A DNA stretch of 64,000 nucleotides from Kutzneria viridogrisea. Lineage in GTDB: Bacteria > Actinomycetota > Actinomycetes > Mycobacteriales > Pseudonocardiaceae. A program made the position numbers and the translations under genes. This document shows positions 1 to 9,722 of the stretch, in pieces. A model generated the notes under the pieces. That model was not told the DNA's origin. It ran no database searches and saw only the letters and a program-made list of their open reading frames with translations. The stretch's first letter is position 1; every line of letters starts with the position of its first letter. The stretch lies in contig JACJID010000002.1 in assembly GCA_014138725.1 (NCBI GenBank), positions 1,316,001 to 1,380,000 of the forward strand, written 5' to 3'.

Positions 1-2
1 CA

Positions 3-107
3 ATCCGTGATTCCAAGAACAAGAGCGGCGGAGTGCTGATCTTCAGTGACCGCGCGTTCGACACCTTCATTCAGGGTGCTAAGGCTGGAGATTTCGGGCC
101 AGCCTGA
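3..107 (+). CDS. DUF397 domain protein, C-terminal fragment (runs off left edge)
   Basis: Only the last 34 codons lie in the window. The visible peptide begins IRDSKNKSGG, continues with VLIFSDRAFDTFI and ends GAKAGDFGPA before a TGA. This is the typical end of a DUF397 protein: a strand with RDSK, a VL-F-S motif, then a helix. DUF397 proteins are small, abundant in filamentous actinomycetes and commonly encoded next to XRE-type helix-turn-helix regulators; their biochemical role is not settled. The start and any partner regulator are outside the window. A hairpin follows 15 bases downstream. Confidence 0.8.
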   Translation: MRDSKNKSGGVLIFSDRAFDTFIQGAKAGDFGPA

Positions 108-121
108 CCGATCGACGACGC

Positions 122-150
122 GGCCCCCGGCAGAGCTGTTGCCGGGGGCC
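122..150 (+). terminator. GC-rich hairpin after the DUF397 fragment
   Basis: GGCCCCCGGCA pairs perfectly with TGCCGGGGGCC across a 7-base loop, 15 bases after the upstream stop codon. There is no U-tract, which is usual for actinomycete terminators. Termination is inferred from position and structure. Confidence 0.55.
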
Positions 151-253
151 GCTCCATGTCCATCTTGCACTCGTTCGGCGGCTGCCACCCGACGCCGCGC
201 CGCGCCACGATCAGACCGGGGAGGGCACCCCACACACAGAGAGAGCTACGACC

Positions 254-496
254 ATGAGCGACCTCTACAAGATCGACCTCACGGCAACCGCGAGCCGGTA
301 CTGCGGCGGCAACACCGGCGACCAGTCGGGCGACGGTCAGGAGTCGTGCGTGATGTTCGCGCCGGTCCCGGGCGTGGACGGCGCGCTGGCACTGACCGAC
401 AGCAAGCGCCCAGAGGCGGGCGAGCTGCGGTTCACCGCGGCTGAGTTGGACGCGTTCGTGACCGGCTACGTGCGTGAGCGTGGCCTCGCGCTCTGA
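254..496 (+). CDS. Small DUF397-like protein
   Basis: An 80-residue protein with ATG start. It has the DUF397 layout: an SRYCGG...ESCVMFAPV segment with paired cysteines, then ALTDSKRP (the counterpart of the RDSK motif), then LRFTAAELDAFVTGYVRE as the terminal helix. It lies 147 bases after another DUF397 gene and is followed by its own hairpin, so it is probably a separate short transcript. The family's function is unresolved; a role with an XRE regulator is typical but no such regulator is in the window. It is somewhat longer than a minimal DUF397 protein because of the MSDLYKIDLTATA leader. Confidence 0.7.
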   Translation: MSDLYKIDLTATASRYCGGNTGDQSGDGQESCVMFAPVPGVDGALALTDSKRPEAGELRFTAAELDAFVTGYVRERGLAL

Positions 497-519
497 CGCC
501 TGAGCGTTAGCTAGGGTGG

Positions 520-547
520 CCCCGCACCTGCAACCGTGGGTGCGGGG
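520..547 (+). terminator. Hairpin terminator after the DUF397-like gene
   Basis: CCCCGCACC pairs with GGTGCGGGG over a 10-base loop, 23 bases after the stop codon. No U-tract. It sits between this gene and the next RBS-start at 571. Confidence 0.55.
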
Positions 548-570
548 TCGTCTCACACGTGGGGTAGCGC

Positions 571-990
571 ATGGCAGAGCTGCACTGGCACGGATTTTAT
601 TCGGCTGTCGACGGAAACACCATCAAACCCGGCGGTCAGCCTGAACGCAGCTATGGCGACCCCAGTTTCCAGTCAAACGAAATCGTGCCGAACGTCACGC
701 ACCATTGGCTGTATCGCTCTCGGCAAGTCAAGGGCACATTTCGCGAGGTCAGCAAGGCTACGGAATGGCTGGCCCAGCAATACGCCCAGAACGTTGCGCC
801 GTTGCTCCCGCGGGAACCAGTGGTCGCACCGTTGGATGTCCGTCTCGACTACGCATCCAAAATGCTGCCTGCCGGGACAGACGTCGTGTGGGGTTTCTGG
901 CTGTCCACCGGGCGGTTTGCGTCCGTCAACATGATCTGTTGCCCGAACCGCGACGGTGACGCCCCGTGCCCGACGGGCGGGCGTGTGTGA
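571..990 (+). CDS. Hypothetical protein, 139 aa
   Basis: I do not recognise this protein. It starts with ATG (MAELHWHGFYSAVDGN) and is soluble, with a tryptophan-rich first half (HWLYRS, ATEWLA) and a C-terminal VVWGFWLSTGRFASVNMICCPN segment followed by a short cysteine- and proline-containing tail. The stop codon overlaps the GTG start of the next gene in a GTGA arrangement, so the two are probably co-translated. No signal peptide or membrane segment is visible. The small genes around it look like accessory regulatory or mobile-element cargo, but nothing in the sequence proves that. Confidence 0.5.
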   Translation: MAELHWHGFYSAVDGNTIKPGGQPERSYGDPSFQSNEIVPNVTHHWLYRSRQVKGTFREVSKATEWLAQQYAQNVAPLLPREPVVAPLDVRLDYASKMLPAGTDVVWGFWLSTGRFASVNMICCPNRDGDAPCPTGGRV

Positions 991-1202
991 GCGCCGACGT
1001 CCAGCGGCTCACCGTCAACATCCCGGCGTCCACGAAGGCCGCCCTTGACCGGGTGGTCGAGCACGAGACCGTGACGACGACCGAGGCGCTACGGCGGCTG
1101 GTCGCGCTGGGCGACCTCGTTTACGGCACCGTGTGCGGTGACGGCGAGTTGGTGGTTCGCCGCCGCGGCACGGACGACCTAGAGCGTCTGAGGATCATCT
1201 GA
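987..1202 (+). CDS. Small protein, possible ribbon-helix-helix fold
   Basis: From GTG at 987 the protein is 71 aa and begins MSADVQRLTVNIPASTKAALDR. A short beta strand (RLTVNIP) followed by two helices (STKAALDRVVEH, TTTEALRRLVALGDLVY) matches the general layout of ribbon-helix-helix DNA-binding proteins such as small antitoxins; this is a fold inference only. The GTG at 987 overlaps the upstream TGA by four bases and is preferred to the in-frame GTG at 966, which would add seven residues inside the previous gene. No toxin-like partner is evident. Confidence 0.55.
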   Translation: MSADVQRLTVNIPASTKAALDRVVEHETVTTTEALRRLVALGDLVYGTVCGDGELVVRRRGTDDLERLRII

Positions 1203-1252
1203 GCCCCCAACTGGCACGGTTTGGCGTGTCCGCTGCCGCTACCGTGACTGGC

Positions 1253-1588
1253 ATGGCCGAGTCCCGTAGCTACGCGTTTCGCCAGTACTTTGACCGCTCC
1301 GGGCAGCGCATCACTGGCCCTCAGTGGCTGGAACTGTTTGGGAACCCTGACTATGTGATCTTGGCGAAGATCACGATCCCTGGGGACGGCGATGTGCCGG
1401 ACACCGTGATCAGCACAGTGTGGTTCGGGCACAACCAGTGGAGCAAGTTCGGCGAACAGCCGTTGATCTTCGAGACGGACGTGTTCGAGGACGGGGCGCT
1501 CGTCAAGGTGATCAGGACTGCTACGGAGGCCGCCGCGCTGGCCGAGCACGAAGCGCAGTGGGACGCGGCCCAGGAGCGGCACGGGTAG
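1253..1588 (+). CDS. Hypothetical protein, 111 aa
   Basis: Begins MAESRSYAFRQYFDRSGQ from ATG at 1253; an in-frame GTG at 1226 would add nine residues (MSAAATVTG) and neither start has a strong ribosome site. The middle contains VISTVWFGHNQWSKFGEQ and PLIFETDVFEDG, a pattern I associate with small actinomycete and actinophage proteins of unknown function (a type of WFG...PLIFET family). The last 25 residues are charged and helical. It is the last gene of the left-edge group and faces kdpE tail to tail across a repeat-rich gap. Confidence 0.5.
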   Translation: MAESRSYAFRQYFDRSGQRITGPQWLELFGNPDYVILAKITIPGDGDVPDTVISTVWFGHNQWSKFGEQPLIFETDVFEDGALVKVIRTATEAAALAEHEAQWDAAQERHG

Positions 1589-1716
1589 CCGCCGCCCCTG
1601 GGCCTGCGCGGATCCATGGTGCTGACCAGCGCCAACAGTCCATTGATGATCAATTAGTCCGTGTGGAGCAACCCCGTGCCCTCAGGTCACTAGTGTGTCA
1701 CAACCCGGTTGCAGCT

Positions 1717-1858
1717 AAGGGCACCTTCATGACGCTTGGGTCACGGCGGCCCAGTCACGGATCCAGCGCCCCGCCCCATCAGTCGCCCGCGTCCCAAAGG
1801 TGCCTCTCACGACACTAAACGCCCCAAAGGGCACCTTCATGACGCTTGGGTCACGGCG
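1717..1858. repeat. Pair of identical 32-bp direct repeats plus a degenerate copy
   Basis: Positions 1717-1748 and 1827-1858 are identical over 32 bases; the shared core is GGCACCTTCATGACG. A related degenerate copy (CCCAAAGGTGCCTCTCACGAC) lies between them at about 1794-1814. The same core forms long palindromes at 23084-23140 and 45041-45095. The second copy ends 15 bases short of the kdpE stop codon. The rest of the 1589-1873 gap has no recognisable gene. Confidence 0.8.
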
Positions 1859-1873
1859 TTCGGACCGGGCGGC

Positions 1874-2557
1874 TCAGCACTCGAACCGGTAGCCCATGCC
1901 GGGTTCGGTCAGCAGGTGGCGCGGGCGTGAGGGTTCGGGCTCCAGCTTGCGGCGCAACTGGGCGAGGTAGACGCGCAGGTAGTGCGACTCGGTGGCGTAC
2001 TGCGGGCCCCACACGTCCTGGAGCAGCTGCTTCTGGGCGACCAGACGCCCCCGGTTGCGGACCAGCACCTCCAGCACGCCCCACTCGGTGGGCGTCAGGT
2101 GCACCTCCGCACCGGCCCGGCGCACCTTCTTCGCGACCAGGTCCACGGTGAACGAGGCGGTCTCGACCACGGCCTCCTCCCCGTCGGCGGCGGAGCTGGC
2201 GGAGCGGCGCACGGCGGCGCGCAGCCTGGCCAGCAGCTCGTCCATGCCGAACGGCTTGGTCACGTAGTCGTCGGCGCCCGCGTCGAGGGCCTCCACCTTG
2301 TCGGAGGAGTCGGTGCGGGCGGACAGCACGAGGATCGGCACGGAGCTCCAGCCGCGCAGCCCGGCGATCACGTCGGTGCCGTCCAGGTCGGGCAGCCCGA
2401 GGTCGAGCACCACCACGTCCGGTTTGGCCTCGGCGGCGGCCTTGAGCGCGCTGGCGCCGTCATGCGCGGTGAGCACCTGGTAGCCGCGGGCGGAGAGGTT
2501 GATCCGCAACGCCCGCACGATCTGCGGTTCGTCGTCGACCACGAGCACCTTGGTCAT
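1874..2557 (-). CDS. kdpE: Potassium-responsive response regulator KdpE
   Basis: A 227-aa OmpR/PhoB-type response regulator. The receiver domain (about 1-120) shows acidic D8/D9, the phospho-acceptor D52 in VVVLDLGLPDLDG, and YVTKPFG with the conserved lysine. The C-terminal winged helix (about 130-227) ends in YLRVYLAQLRRKLEPEP and GMGYRFEC. It is the output partner of KdpD and activates kdpFABC when potassium is scarce. Its ATG overlaps the kdpD stop codon (ATGA), so the pair is translationally coupled. Phased direct repeats upstream of the kdp operon at 9888-9936 are a plausible target. Confidence 0.95.
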   Translation of the reverse strand: MTKVLVVDDEPQIVRALRINLSARGYQVLTAHDGASALKAAAEAKPDVVVLDLGLPDLDGTDVIAGLRGWSSVPILVLSARTDSSDKVEALDAGADDYVTKPFGMDELLARLRAAVRRSASSAADGEEAVVETASFTVDLVAKKVRRAGAEVHLTPTEWGVLEVLVRNRGRLVAQKQLLQDVWGPQYATESHYLRVYLAQLRRKLEPEPSRPRHLLTEPGMGYRFEC

Positions 2558-5157
2558 GATCCCTGCGCCTCCTCCGGCACTGCCCCCGTGCTGACTGGCA
2601 GCGAGATCACCAGGGTGAGCCCGCCGCCGGGAGTGTCCTCGGCGCTGATGCTGCCGCCCATCGCCTCGGTGAAGCCCTTCGCCACGCTGAGGCCGAGCCC
2701 GACCCCGCTGGTCGCGTCCCGGTCACCCAGCCGCTGGAACGGGGCGAACAGCGCCTCCCCCGCCCCCTTGGGCAACCCTCGGCCGTGGTCGACCACCCGC
2801 AGCTCCACCTGCGCGGCGTGCGCACTGGCGCGCACCGCGACGGGCGGCTCGTCCCCGTTCACCCTCGTCCCGGCCCGGCCGTGCCGCAAGGCGTTGTCGA
2901 TCACGTTGGCCACCACCCGTTCCAGGAGCCCGACGTCGGCGAGCACCTGAGGAAGCCTCTCATCCACGTCCACCTGCACGCTGCGCCGGTCGTCGATCCC
3001 GGACAGGGCCTTGGCCACCACCTCGTAGTAGCCCACCGGCCGCAGCAGCGGTTGCACCGCGCCGGTGGCCAGTCGCGAGGAGTCCAGCAGGTTGTCCACC
3101 AGCCCGGCCAGGCGGTCCGCCGACTCCTCCACGGTGGCCAGCAGCTCACCGGTGTCCTCGGTGGACAGCCGCAACTCCGGATCGCGCAGGCTGCTCGCCG
3201 CCGCCTTGATCGAGGTCAGCGGGGTACGCAGGTCGTGGCCGACCGCGGAGAGCAGGGCCGTGCGCAGCTCGGTGGTCTCGGCACGGCGTTGCGCGTCGGC
3301 GGTCTGCGCGGCCATGCGCTGCTGGCGCAGTGCGAGCAGCGCCTGCCCCGCGGCGGCCTCCAGCGCGCGCTGGTCGGCGGCGGCCAGCGCCCTGCCGCGC
3401 AGCGCGAGGTGCACCTCCGGGGTCACCGGCACGTCGATGTCGGCCTCGTCGGGCTCGTCACAGGGCCGCGGCCCCACGCAGGCCACCCGGTCCCAGGTGC
3501 CGTGCCGCTTCTCCAGCAGTGCCACCGAGGTCAGGCCGAAGTTCTCGCGCACCTTCTCCAGCAGGCGCACCAGCGGGTACGGGCTGGTGAGCACGGTGCG
3601 CGCGTAGGAGGCGAGCAGGGCGGCCTCGGTGCGCGCCCTGGCGGCCTGCTCGGCGCGACGGGCCGCCCGGTCCACCACCAGCGCGACCATGACGGCCACC
3701 ACGACCATCGCCACCAGGGTGACGATGTTCTCGCCCTCGGCCACGGTCAACGAGTACAGCGGCGGGGTGAAGAAGAAGTTGAGCAGCCCCGCGGAGAGCA
3801 CGGCGGCGGCCACGGCCGGGCCGACCCCACCGATCAGCGCCACGACCACCGTGGCCAGGAAGTAGTCGACGAGGTCGGTGGACACCGTGACGGTCCCGCG
3901 CAGCAGCACGCCCAGCAGGGTCGCCAGCGAGGGCACCAGCAGCGCGAGCAGCCAGCCGAGCACCTGCCGGGACGGGGTGAGCGGGCTGCGGGACAGGCGC
4001 CAGCGCAGGGCGCGCCGCGCCTCGCCGTGGGTGACCATGTGCACGTCGATCGGGCCCGACTCCTGCACGACGGTGGCGCCGATGCCCTCCTCGAACAGCC
4101 GCGCCACCCGCGAACGCCGCGAGGTGCCCAGCACGAGCTGGGTGGCGTTCACCCCGCGGGCGAAGTCCAGCAGCGCGGTCGGCACGTCGTCGCCGACCAC
4201 GGTGTGGAAGGTCGCGCCGACGTCCTCGGCCAGCCGCCGGTAGCGGGCCACGGTGTCCGCGGGCACCCCGGCCAGCCCGTCCCCGCGCAGCACGTGCAGC
4301 ACGAGCAGTTCCGCGCCCGCCCTGGTGGCGATGCGCCGGGCGCGGCGGACGAGCGTCTCGCTCTCCGGGCCACCGGTGACCGACACGACCACGCGCTCGC
4401 GGGTCTCCCAGGTCTCGGTGATCTGCTGCTCGCTGCGGTAGCGCTGCAACGCCACGTCCACCTGGTCGGCCACCCACAGCAGGGCCAGCTCGCGCAGGGC
4501 GGTCAGGTTGCCGACCCGGAAGTAGTTGCCCAGGGCCGCGTCGATCTTGCGGGCCGGGTACACGTTGCCGTGCGCCAGCCGCCTGCGCAGCGCCTCCGGG
4601 GTGATGTCCACCAGCTCGATCTGCTCGGCGTTGCGCACCACCTGGTCGGGCACGGTCTCCCGCTGGGTGACCCCGGTGATCCGCTCCACCACGTCGTTGA
4701 GGCTCTCCAGGTGCTGCACGTTGACCGTGGACAGCACCTCGATGCCCGCGTCCAGCAGTTCCTCGATGTCCTGCCAGCGCTTGTCGTTGCGCGAGCCCGG
4801 CACGTTGGTGTGCGCCAGCTCGTCAACCAGCACCACCTCGGGCGCACGGGCCAGCACCGCGTCCAGGTCCATCTCCTGGAAGTCCAGGCCCCGGTGGCTG
4901 ATGTGCTTGCGCGGCAGCACTTCCAGGCCGTCGAGCAGCTCGGCGGTCTTCGCCCGGTCGTGCGTCTCCACCAGGCCGACGACCACGTCGGTGCCGCGTT
5001 CGGCCCGCCTGCGCGCCTCGCCGAGCATGGCGAAGGTCTTGCCCACACCCGGCGCGGCGCCGAGGTAGATCCTCAACTCGCCGCGTCGGCGCCTGTCCGG
5101 TCGCACCCGGGCCGAAGATCTGCTTGCAGGATCGAGCATGGGCACAGTCTGCTCCAC
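2554..5157 (-). CDS. kdpD: Sensor histidine kinase KdpD
   Basis: An 867-aa sensor kinase that phosphorylates KdpE. The N-terminal KdpD domain has a P-loop (GAAPGVGKT, residues 33-41) followed by a Usp-like domain; four membrane helices lie at about 400-500 (GWLLALLVPSLATLLGVLL, VDYFLATVVVALIGG, GPAVAAAVLSAGLLNFFF, IVTLVAMVVVAVMVALVV). Then come a GAF-like region, the HisKA motif VGHDLRTPLTSI near residue 640 and a C-terminal ATPase domain (VIDNALRHG, GVGLGLSVAKGF). GTG at 5157 is used here; ATG at 5139 (MLDPAS) is equally possible. It is separated from kdpC by a strong hairpin, so kdpDE may be expressed partly by readthrough. Confidence 0.95.
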   Translation of the reverse strand: MEQTVPMLDPASRSSARVRPDRRRRGELRIYLGAAPGVGKTFAMLGEARRRAERGTDVVVGLVETHDRAKTAELLDGLEVLPRKHISHRGLDFQEMDLDAVLARAPEVVLVDELAHTNVPGSRNDKRWQDIEELLDAGIEVLSTVNVQHLESLNDVVERITGVTQRETVPDQVVRNAEQIELVDITPEALRRRLAHGNVYPARKIDAALGNYFRVGNLTALRELALLWVADQVDVALQRYRSEQQITETWETRERVVVSVTGGPESETLVRRARRIATRAGAELLVLHVLRGDGLAGVPADTVARYRRLAEDVGATFHTVVGDDVPTALLDFARGVNATQLVLGTSRRSRVARLFEEGIGATVVQESGPIDVHMVTHGEARRALRWRLSRSPLTPSRQVLGWLLALLVPSLATLLGVLLRGTVTVSTDLVDYFLATVVVALIGGVGPAVAAAVLSAGLLNFFFTPPLYSLTVAEGENIVTLVAMVVVAVMVALVVDRAARRAEQAARARTEAALLASYARTVLTSPYPLVRLLEKVRENFGLTSVALLEKRHGTWDRVACVGPRPCDEPDEADIDVPVTPEVHLALRGRALAAADQRALEAAAGQALLALRQQRMAAQTADAQRRAETTELRTALLSAVGHDLRTPLTSIKAAASSLRDPELRLSTEDTGELLATVEESADRLAGLVDNLLDSSRLATGAVQPLLRPVGYYEVVAKALSGIDDRRSVQVDVDERLPQVLADVGLLERVVANVIDNALRHGRAGTRVNGDEPPVAVRASAHAAQVELRVVDHGRGLPKGAGEALFAPFQRLGDRDATSGVGLGLSVAKGFTEAMGGSISAEDTPGGGLTLVISLPVSTGAVPEEAQGS

Positions 5158-5176
5158 AAATCACCCCATCGCCCGC

Positions 5177-5210
5177 GAGGTCCGGCACACCCCCAGGCGT
5201 GCCGGACCTC
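5177..5210 (-). terminator. Hairpin between kdpC and kdpD
   Basis: GAGGTCCGGCAC pairs perfectly with GTGCCGGACCTC over a 10-base loop, starting 9 bases past the kdpC stop codon and ahead of the kdpD start. No U-tract. Likely a partial terminator that lowers kdpDE expression relative to kdpFABC. Confidence 0.55.
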
Positions 5211-5219
5211 GGCCACTCA

Positions 5220-5861
5220 CTAGTGCCTGGCGGCCTTCACCGCGAGGTTGAGCGCGAGCACGTTGACCGTCGGCTGCCCGACGAAGCCAGCGCCCCGGCC
5301 CTTCGTGTTCTCGGCGACGATCTGCGCCACCTGGGACTCGGTCAGGTGGTTGACCTTGGCCACCCGCTTGAGCTGCAACTGGGCGTAGGCCGGGCTGATG
5401 TCCGGGTCCAGTCCCGAGCCCGAGGCCGTCACGGCGTCGGCGGGCACCTGGGCCACCGGCACGCCCTCACGCTGGGCGATGGCCTCCTGCCGCTTCTTCA
5501 CGGCCTCGACCAGCTTCGGGTTGTCGGCGGCCAGGTTGGACGGGCCGGAGCTGGACGGGTCGCCGGGGCCCAGCACGTCCTGGGCGCCCGCCGAGGGCCG
5601 GTTGTGGAAGTACCGGTCGTTGGCGGGGTCGTCCTTGGCGTTGGGGTCGACCGGGTCCACGCCGATCAGCGAGGAGCCCACGGCCTGCCCGTCCACGGTC
5701 ACGATCGACCCGTTGGCGTTGGCCCGCAGCCCCGGGATCTGCCCGATGCCCCAGATGGCCAGCGGGTAGACCAGGCCCAGCAGCACGGTCATCACCAGCA
5801 GCAGCCGAAGTCCGGCCGCGGTCTGCTTGAGCACAGCGGAGAACCAGCGCATGACAGTCAC
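5220..5861 (-). CDS. kdpC: Potassium-transporting ATPase KdpC subunit
   Basis: A 213-aa KdpC subunit with one N-terminal membrane helix ([20 protein letters not shown]) and a periplasm-side type domain exposed outside. Family motifs include [31 protein letters not shown] and NVLALNL near the C terminus. It assembles with KdpA, B and F and supports potassium translocation. The ATG overlaps the kdpB stop codon (ATGA). Length is normal for an actinobacterial KdpC. Confidence 0.95.
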   Translation of the reverse strand: MTVMRWFSAVLKQTAAGLRLLLVMTVLLGLVYPLAIWGIGQIPGLRANANGSIVTVDGQAVGSSLIGVDPVDPNAKDDPANDRYFHNRPSAGAQDVLGPGDPSSSGPSNLAADNPKLVEAVKKRQEAIAQREGVPVAQVPADAVTASGSGLDPDISPAYAQLQLKRVAKVNHLTESQVAQIVAENTKGRGAGFVGQPTVNVLALNLAVKAARH

Positions 5862-7963
5862 CCAATCCCGGGGATGAGACGGACCAGGAGGTCGATCAGC
5901 CAGATGCCGAGGAACGGCGTGATCACGCCACCGACCCCGTAGATCAGCAGGTTGCGGCGCAGCAGCGAGGAGGCGCTGGCCGGCCGGTAGCGCACCCCGC
6001 GCAGCGCCAGCGGGATCAGCAGCACGATGATCAGCGCGTTGAAGATCACCGCGGAGATGATCGCCGAGGCGGGCGTGGCCAGGTGCATGATGTTGAGCCG
6101 CCCGAGGCCCGGGTAGATCGCGGCGAACATGGCGGGCAGGATCGCGAAGTACTTCGCCAGGTCGTTGGCGATGCTGAAGGTGGTCAGCGCGCCGCGGGTG
6201 ATCAGCAACTGCTTGCCGATCTCCACGATCTCGATCAGCTTGGTCGGATCGGAGTCCAGGTCCACCATGTTCCCGGCTTCCTTGGCCGCCGAGGTGCCGG
6301 TGTTCATCGCCACGCCGACGTCGGCCTGGGCCAGCGCGGGCGCGTCGTTGGTGCCGTCACCGGTCATCGCGACCAGCTTGCCGCCCTCCTGCTCCTTGCG
6401 GATCAGGGCCATCTTGTCCTCGGGCTTGGCCTCGGCCAGGAAGTCGTCCACCCCGGCCTCGGCGGCGATGGCCCGCGCGGTCAGCGGGTTGTCGCCGGTG
6501 ATCATGACGGTCTTGATGCCCATGGAGCGCAGTTCGTCGAACCGCTCCTTCATGCCGGGCTTGACCACGTCGGACAGCCGGATCACGCCGCGCACCAAGG
6601 CGATGCCGTTCGCGTACTCGGCGCAGACCAGCGGGGTGCCGCCGTCCTGGCTGATGCCGTCGACCACCTCGTGCACCTCGTCGGGCACCTGCCCGCCGTG
6701 CTCGATCACCCAGGCGCGCACCGAACTGGTCGCGCCCTTGCGCACCATGCGGCCGTCGATGTCGATGCCGGACATGCGGGTCTGCGCCGCGAACGGCACG
6801 AACTCGCCCGCCTTCTCCGCGTCGCTGGCCTCGGCGGCCAGGCCGTGCGCGGTGACGCACAGCTCCACGATGCTGCGGCCCTCGGGCGTGCCGTCGGCCA
6901 GGCTGGACAGCCGCGCCGCACGGGCCAGGTCGTCCACAGTGGACGTCCCGACCGGGATCAGCTCGGTGGCACGCCGGTTGCCGAAGGTGATCGTTCCGGT
7001 CTTGTCCAGCAGCAGGGTGTCCACGTCACCGGCGGCCTCCACGGCACGCCCGGACATGGCCAGCACGTTGCGCTGCACCAAGCGGTCCATGCCCGCGATG
7101 CCGATCGCCGAGAGCAGGGCGCCGATCGTGGTCGGGATGAGGCAGACCAGCAGCGCGGTCAGCACGATCACCGACTGCCCGTTGCCGGAGTAGATCGCCA
7201 TCGGCTGCAACGCGACCACCGCGAGCAGGAAGATGATCGTCAGCACCGCGAGCAGGATGGTCAGCGCGATCTCGTTGGGCGTCTTCTGCCGGGACGCGCC
7301 CTCCACCAGGGCGATCATCCTGTCCACGAAGGACTCACCGGGCTTGGTCGTGATCTGCACGACGATCCGGTCGGAGAGCACGGTGGTGCCGCCGGTGACC
7401 GCGCACCGGTCGCCGCCGGACTCGCGGATCACCGGCGCGGACTCGCCGGTGATGGCCGACTCGTCCACGGTGGCGATGCCCTCGACCACGTCGCCGTCGC
7501 CGGGGATGACCTCGCCGGCCTCGACGACCACCAGGTCGCCGATGGTCAGCTCGGTGCCCGGCACGCGCTCCTCGGTGCCGTCCTCGCGCAGCCTGCGCGC
7601 GATCGACTCCTTCTTGGTGCGGCGCAAGGACTCCGCCTGGGCCTTGCCGCGCCCCTCGGCGACGGCCTCGGCCAGGTTCGCGAACAGCACGGTGAACCAC
7701 AGCCAGACCGTTGCCACGATCGTGAACACGGTGGGCTGGCTGACGGCGAACACGGTGGACAGCGCCGACCCGACCCAGACCACGAACATGACCGGGTTGC
7801 GCATCTGGTGGCGCGGGTTGAGCTTGCGCAGCGCCTCGGGCAGCGAGCTGAGGAGCTGCCTCGGGTTGAACGCGCCCGCCTGGAGCTTGCGGCCGGCGTT
7901 CTCCGCGTGGTGCTGCTGCACCTCCTCCACGGAACGGTTCCTGGTGTCGGTGTTGGTGGTCAT
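5858..7963 (-). CDS. kdpB: Potassium-transporting P-type ATPase KdpB
   Basis: A 701-aa P-type ATPase, the energy-coupling subunit of the Kdp pump. It shows the actuator motif [12 protein letters not shown], the phosphorylation site DKTGT near residue 320, the nucleotide-binding stretch with KGA, the hinge [12 protein letters not shown] and [16 protein letters not shown]. Membrane helices flank these. The frame stays open far upstream, but the true start is ATG at 7963 ([19 protein letters not shown]): it overlaps the kdpA stop codon and gives normal family length. Confidence 0.97.
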   Translation of the reverse strand: MTTNTDTRNRSVEEVQQHHAENAGRKLQAGAFNPRQLLSSLPEALRKLNPRHQMRNPVMFVVWVGSALSTVFAVSQPTVFTIVATVWLWFTVLFANLAEAVAEGRGKAQAESLRRTKKESIARRLREDGTEERVPGTELTIGDLVVVEAGEVIPGDGDVVEGIATVDESAITGESAPVIRESGGDRCAVTGGTTVLSDRIVVQITTKPGESFVDRMIALVEGASRQKTPNEIALTILLAVLTIIFLLAVVALQPMAIYSGNGQSVIVLTALLVCLIPTTIGALLSAIGIAGMDRLVQRNVLAMSGRAVEAAGDVDTLLLDKTGTITFGNRRATELIPVGTSTVDDLARAARLSSLADGTPEGRSIVELCVTAHGLAAEASDAEKAGEFVPFAAQTRMSGIDIDGRMVRKGATSSVRAWVIEHGGQVPDEVHEVVDGISQDGGTPLVCAEYANGIALVRGVIRLSDVVKPGMKERFDELRSMGIKTVMITGDNPLTARAIAAEAGVDDFLAEAKPEDKMALIRKEQEGGKLVAMTGDGTNDAPALAQADVGVAMNTGTSAAKEAGNMVDLDSDPTKLIEIVEIGKQLLITRGALTTFSIANDLAKYFAILPAMFAAIYPGLGRLNIMHLATPASAIISAVIFNALIIVLLIPLALRGVRYRPASASSLLRRNLLIYGVGGVITPFLGIWLIDLLVRLIPGIG

Positions 7964-9621
7964 GACAAGGCCTCCGCGATGGGACCGAGGGCGAGCGCGG
8001 GCACGAAGGTCAGCGCGGCGACGAGCAGGACGGAACCGGCCACCATGGAGGCGAACAGCGGCCCGCTGGTGGGCAGGGTGCCCGCCGAGGGCGGCACCTT
8101 CCGCTGCGCGGCCAGGCCACCGGCCAGGCACAGCACCGCCAGGATCGGGATGAACCGGCCGAAGGCCATGCACACACCGAGGGTGGACTGGAACCAGTCG
8201 TTGGTGACGGTCAGGCCGCCGAAGGCGCTGCCGTTGTTGTTGGAGGCCGAGGCGTAGGCGTAGAGCACCTCGGACAGGCCGTGCGCCCCGGAGTTGGTCA
8301 GGGCGTCCCCGGTGGCGGGCAGCACCACGGCGATGCCCGCGAAGACCAGCACCAGCGTGGGCATGGCCAGGATCGCGATGGAGGCCATGGTGATCTCCTT
8401 GCGCCCCAGCTTCTTGCCCAGGTACTCCGGGGTGCGGCCGACCATCAGCCCGGCCAGGAACACCGCGATGATCGCGAACACCAGGATGCTGTAGATGCCG
8501 GTGCCGACACCGCCCGGGGAGATCTCGCTGAACAGCATGTTCAGCAGGGCCCCGCCGCCGCCCAGCCCGGTGAGGCTGTCGTGCGCGGCGTTGACCGCGC
8601 CGGTGGAGGTGCCGGTGGTGCTGTCCGCGAACAGCGCCGAGGACGGGATGCCGAACCGGGTCTCCTTGCCCTCCATGGCCGATCCGGCCAGCAGCGCGGC
8701 GGGCCCGTTCGGGTGTGCCTCGGCCCACCAGATGACGGCCAGCATGCCGCCCCACAGGAAGGTCATCACCGACAGCAGGGTGTAGCCCTGCTTGCGGTCA
8801 CCGATCATGGTGCCGAAGGTCCTCGTGAGGCTGACCGGGATGACCAGGATCAGGAAGATCTCGATCAGGTTGGTCCAGCCGTTGGGGTTCTCGAAGGGGT
8901 GCGCCGAGTTGGCGTTGAGCACCCCGCCGCCGTTGGTGCCCAGTTCCTTGATGACCTCCTGGCTGGCCACCGGGGCCAGCGCGACGGTGTGCTGGGCGCC
9001 GTCGATCCCGGTGACGTCCACGCCACCGGACAGGCTCTGCACCACGCCCAGGCCCATCAGCACCACGGCGAAGAGCACGGCGATCGGCAGCAGCACGCGG
9101 ACCACGGCACGGGTGATGTCCACCCACACGTTGCCGAGCCGGTCGGTGTTGGCCCGGGTGAAGCCGCGGATCAGCGCGACGGCCACGGCGATGCCCACGG
9201 CCCCCGAGACGAAGTTCTGCACGGTCAGCCCGGCCATCTGCACCAGGTGGCCGAAGGCCTGCTCGGGCACGTAGGACTGCCAGTTGGTGTTCGTCACGAA
9301 GCTGACGGCGGTGTTGAACGCCACCGAGGGCGAGATCTCCGGGCGGCCCAGTCCCAGTGGCAGCACGGTTTGCAGGCGCTGCAACAGGTACAGGAACAGC
9401 ACTGACACGAAGGAGAAGCCCAGCACCCCGTAGGCGTAGGTGGACCAGCGCTGCTCGGAGTCCGGGTTGACCCGGACCACCTTGTACAGCGCGCGTTCCA
9501 GCTTCCAGTGCCCCTTGCTGGTGAAGGCCCTGGCCATGTAGTCACCGAGGGGCCGGTACACCACGGCCAGCGCGGCGAGCAGGAGGGCGAGCTGGAGCAA
9601 GCCAGCCCAAGTGTCGTTCAT
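7960..9621 (-). CDS. kdpA: Potassium-transporting ATPase KdpA subunit
   Basis: A 553-aa membrane subunit that binds and conducts potassium; it belongs to the superfamily of K+ transporters with four pore-loop repeats. Repeat signatures include [48 protein letters not shown] and [16 protein letters not shown]. About ten hydrophobic helices are visible. The ATG overlaps the kdpF stop codon by one base-pair step (ATGA), consistent with tight co-translation of the operon. Confidence 0.97.
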   Translation of the reverse strand: MNDTWAGLLQLALLLAALAVVYRPLGDYMARAFTSKGHWKLERALYKVVRVNPDSEQRWSTYAYGVLGFSFVSVLFLYLLQRLQTVLPLGLGRPEISPSVAFNTAVSFVTNTNWQSYVPEQAFGHLVQMAGLTVQNFVSGAVGIAVAVALIRGFTRANTDRLGNVWVDITRAVVRVLLPIAVLFAVVLMGLGVVQSLSGGVDVTGIDGAQHTVALAPVASQEVIKELGTNGGGVLNANSAHPFENPNGWTNLIEIFLILVIPVSLTRTFGTMIGDRKQGYTLLSVMTFLWGGMLAVIWWAEAHPNGPAALLAGSAMEGKETRFGIPSSALFADSTTGTSTGAVNAAHDSLTGLGGGGALLNMLFSEISPGGVGTGIYSILVFAIIAVFLAGLMVGRTPEYLGKKLGRKEITMASIAILAMPTLVLVFAGIAVVLPATGDALTNSGAHGLSEVLYAYASASNNNGSAFGGLTVTNDWFQSTLGVCMAFGRFIPILAVLCLAGGLAAQRKVPPSAGTLPTSGPLFASMVAGSVLLVAALTFVPALALGPIAEALS

Positions 9622-9722
9622 CAGAACTTCTCCGGCTTGATCAGGGCGATGAACAGGTAGACCAGCAACAACAGGGCGAGCACGCCACCGATGACGTTCG
9701 CCAGCAATCCGGCGCCGTTCAC
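9621..9722 (-). CDS. kdpF: KdpF small membrane subunit (33 aa)
   Basis: Too short for most gene finders. From GTG at 9722 it encodes a 33-residue peptide with a single hydrophobic helix (VIGGVLALLLLVYLFIALI) and the diagnostic KPEKF C terminus of KdpF. KdpF stabilises the KdpABC complex in the membrane. Its start overlaps the stop of the preceding 27-aa membrane gene (GTGA), and its own stop overlaps the kdpA start, so three genes are chained by overlaps. Confidence 0.9.
   Translation of the reverse strand: MNGAGLLANVIGGVLALLLLVYLFIALIKPEKF

Noticed and set aside
2785-5223. An 812-codon open frame on the + strand opposite kdpD
   Set aside because: Composition artefact of high GC; kdpD has complete domains and motifs on the other strand.
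7964-8755. Upstream extension of the kdpB frame
   Set aside because: The extra residues overlap kdpA out of frame and are low complexity; ATG at 7963 has a four-base overlap with kdpA and gives normal length.
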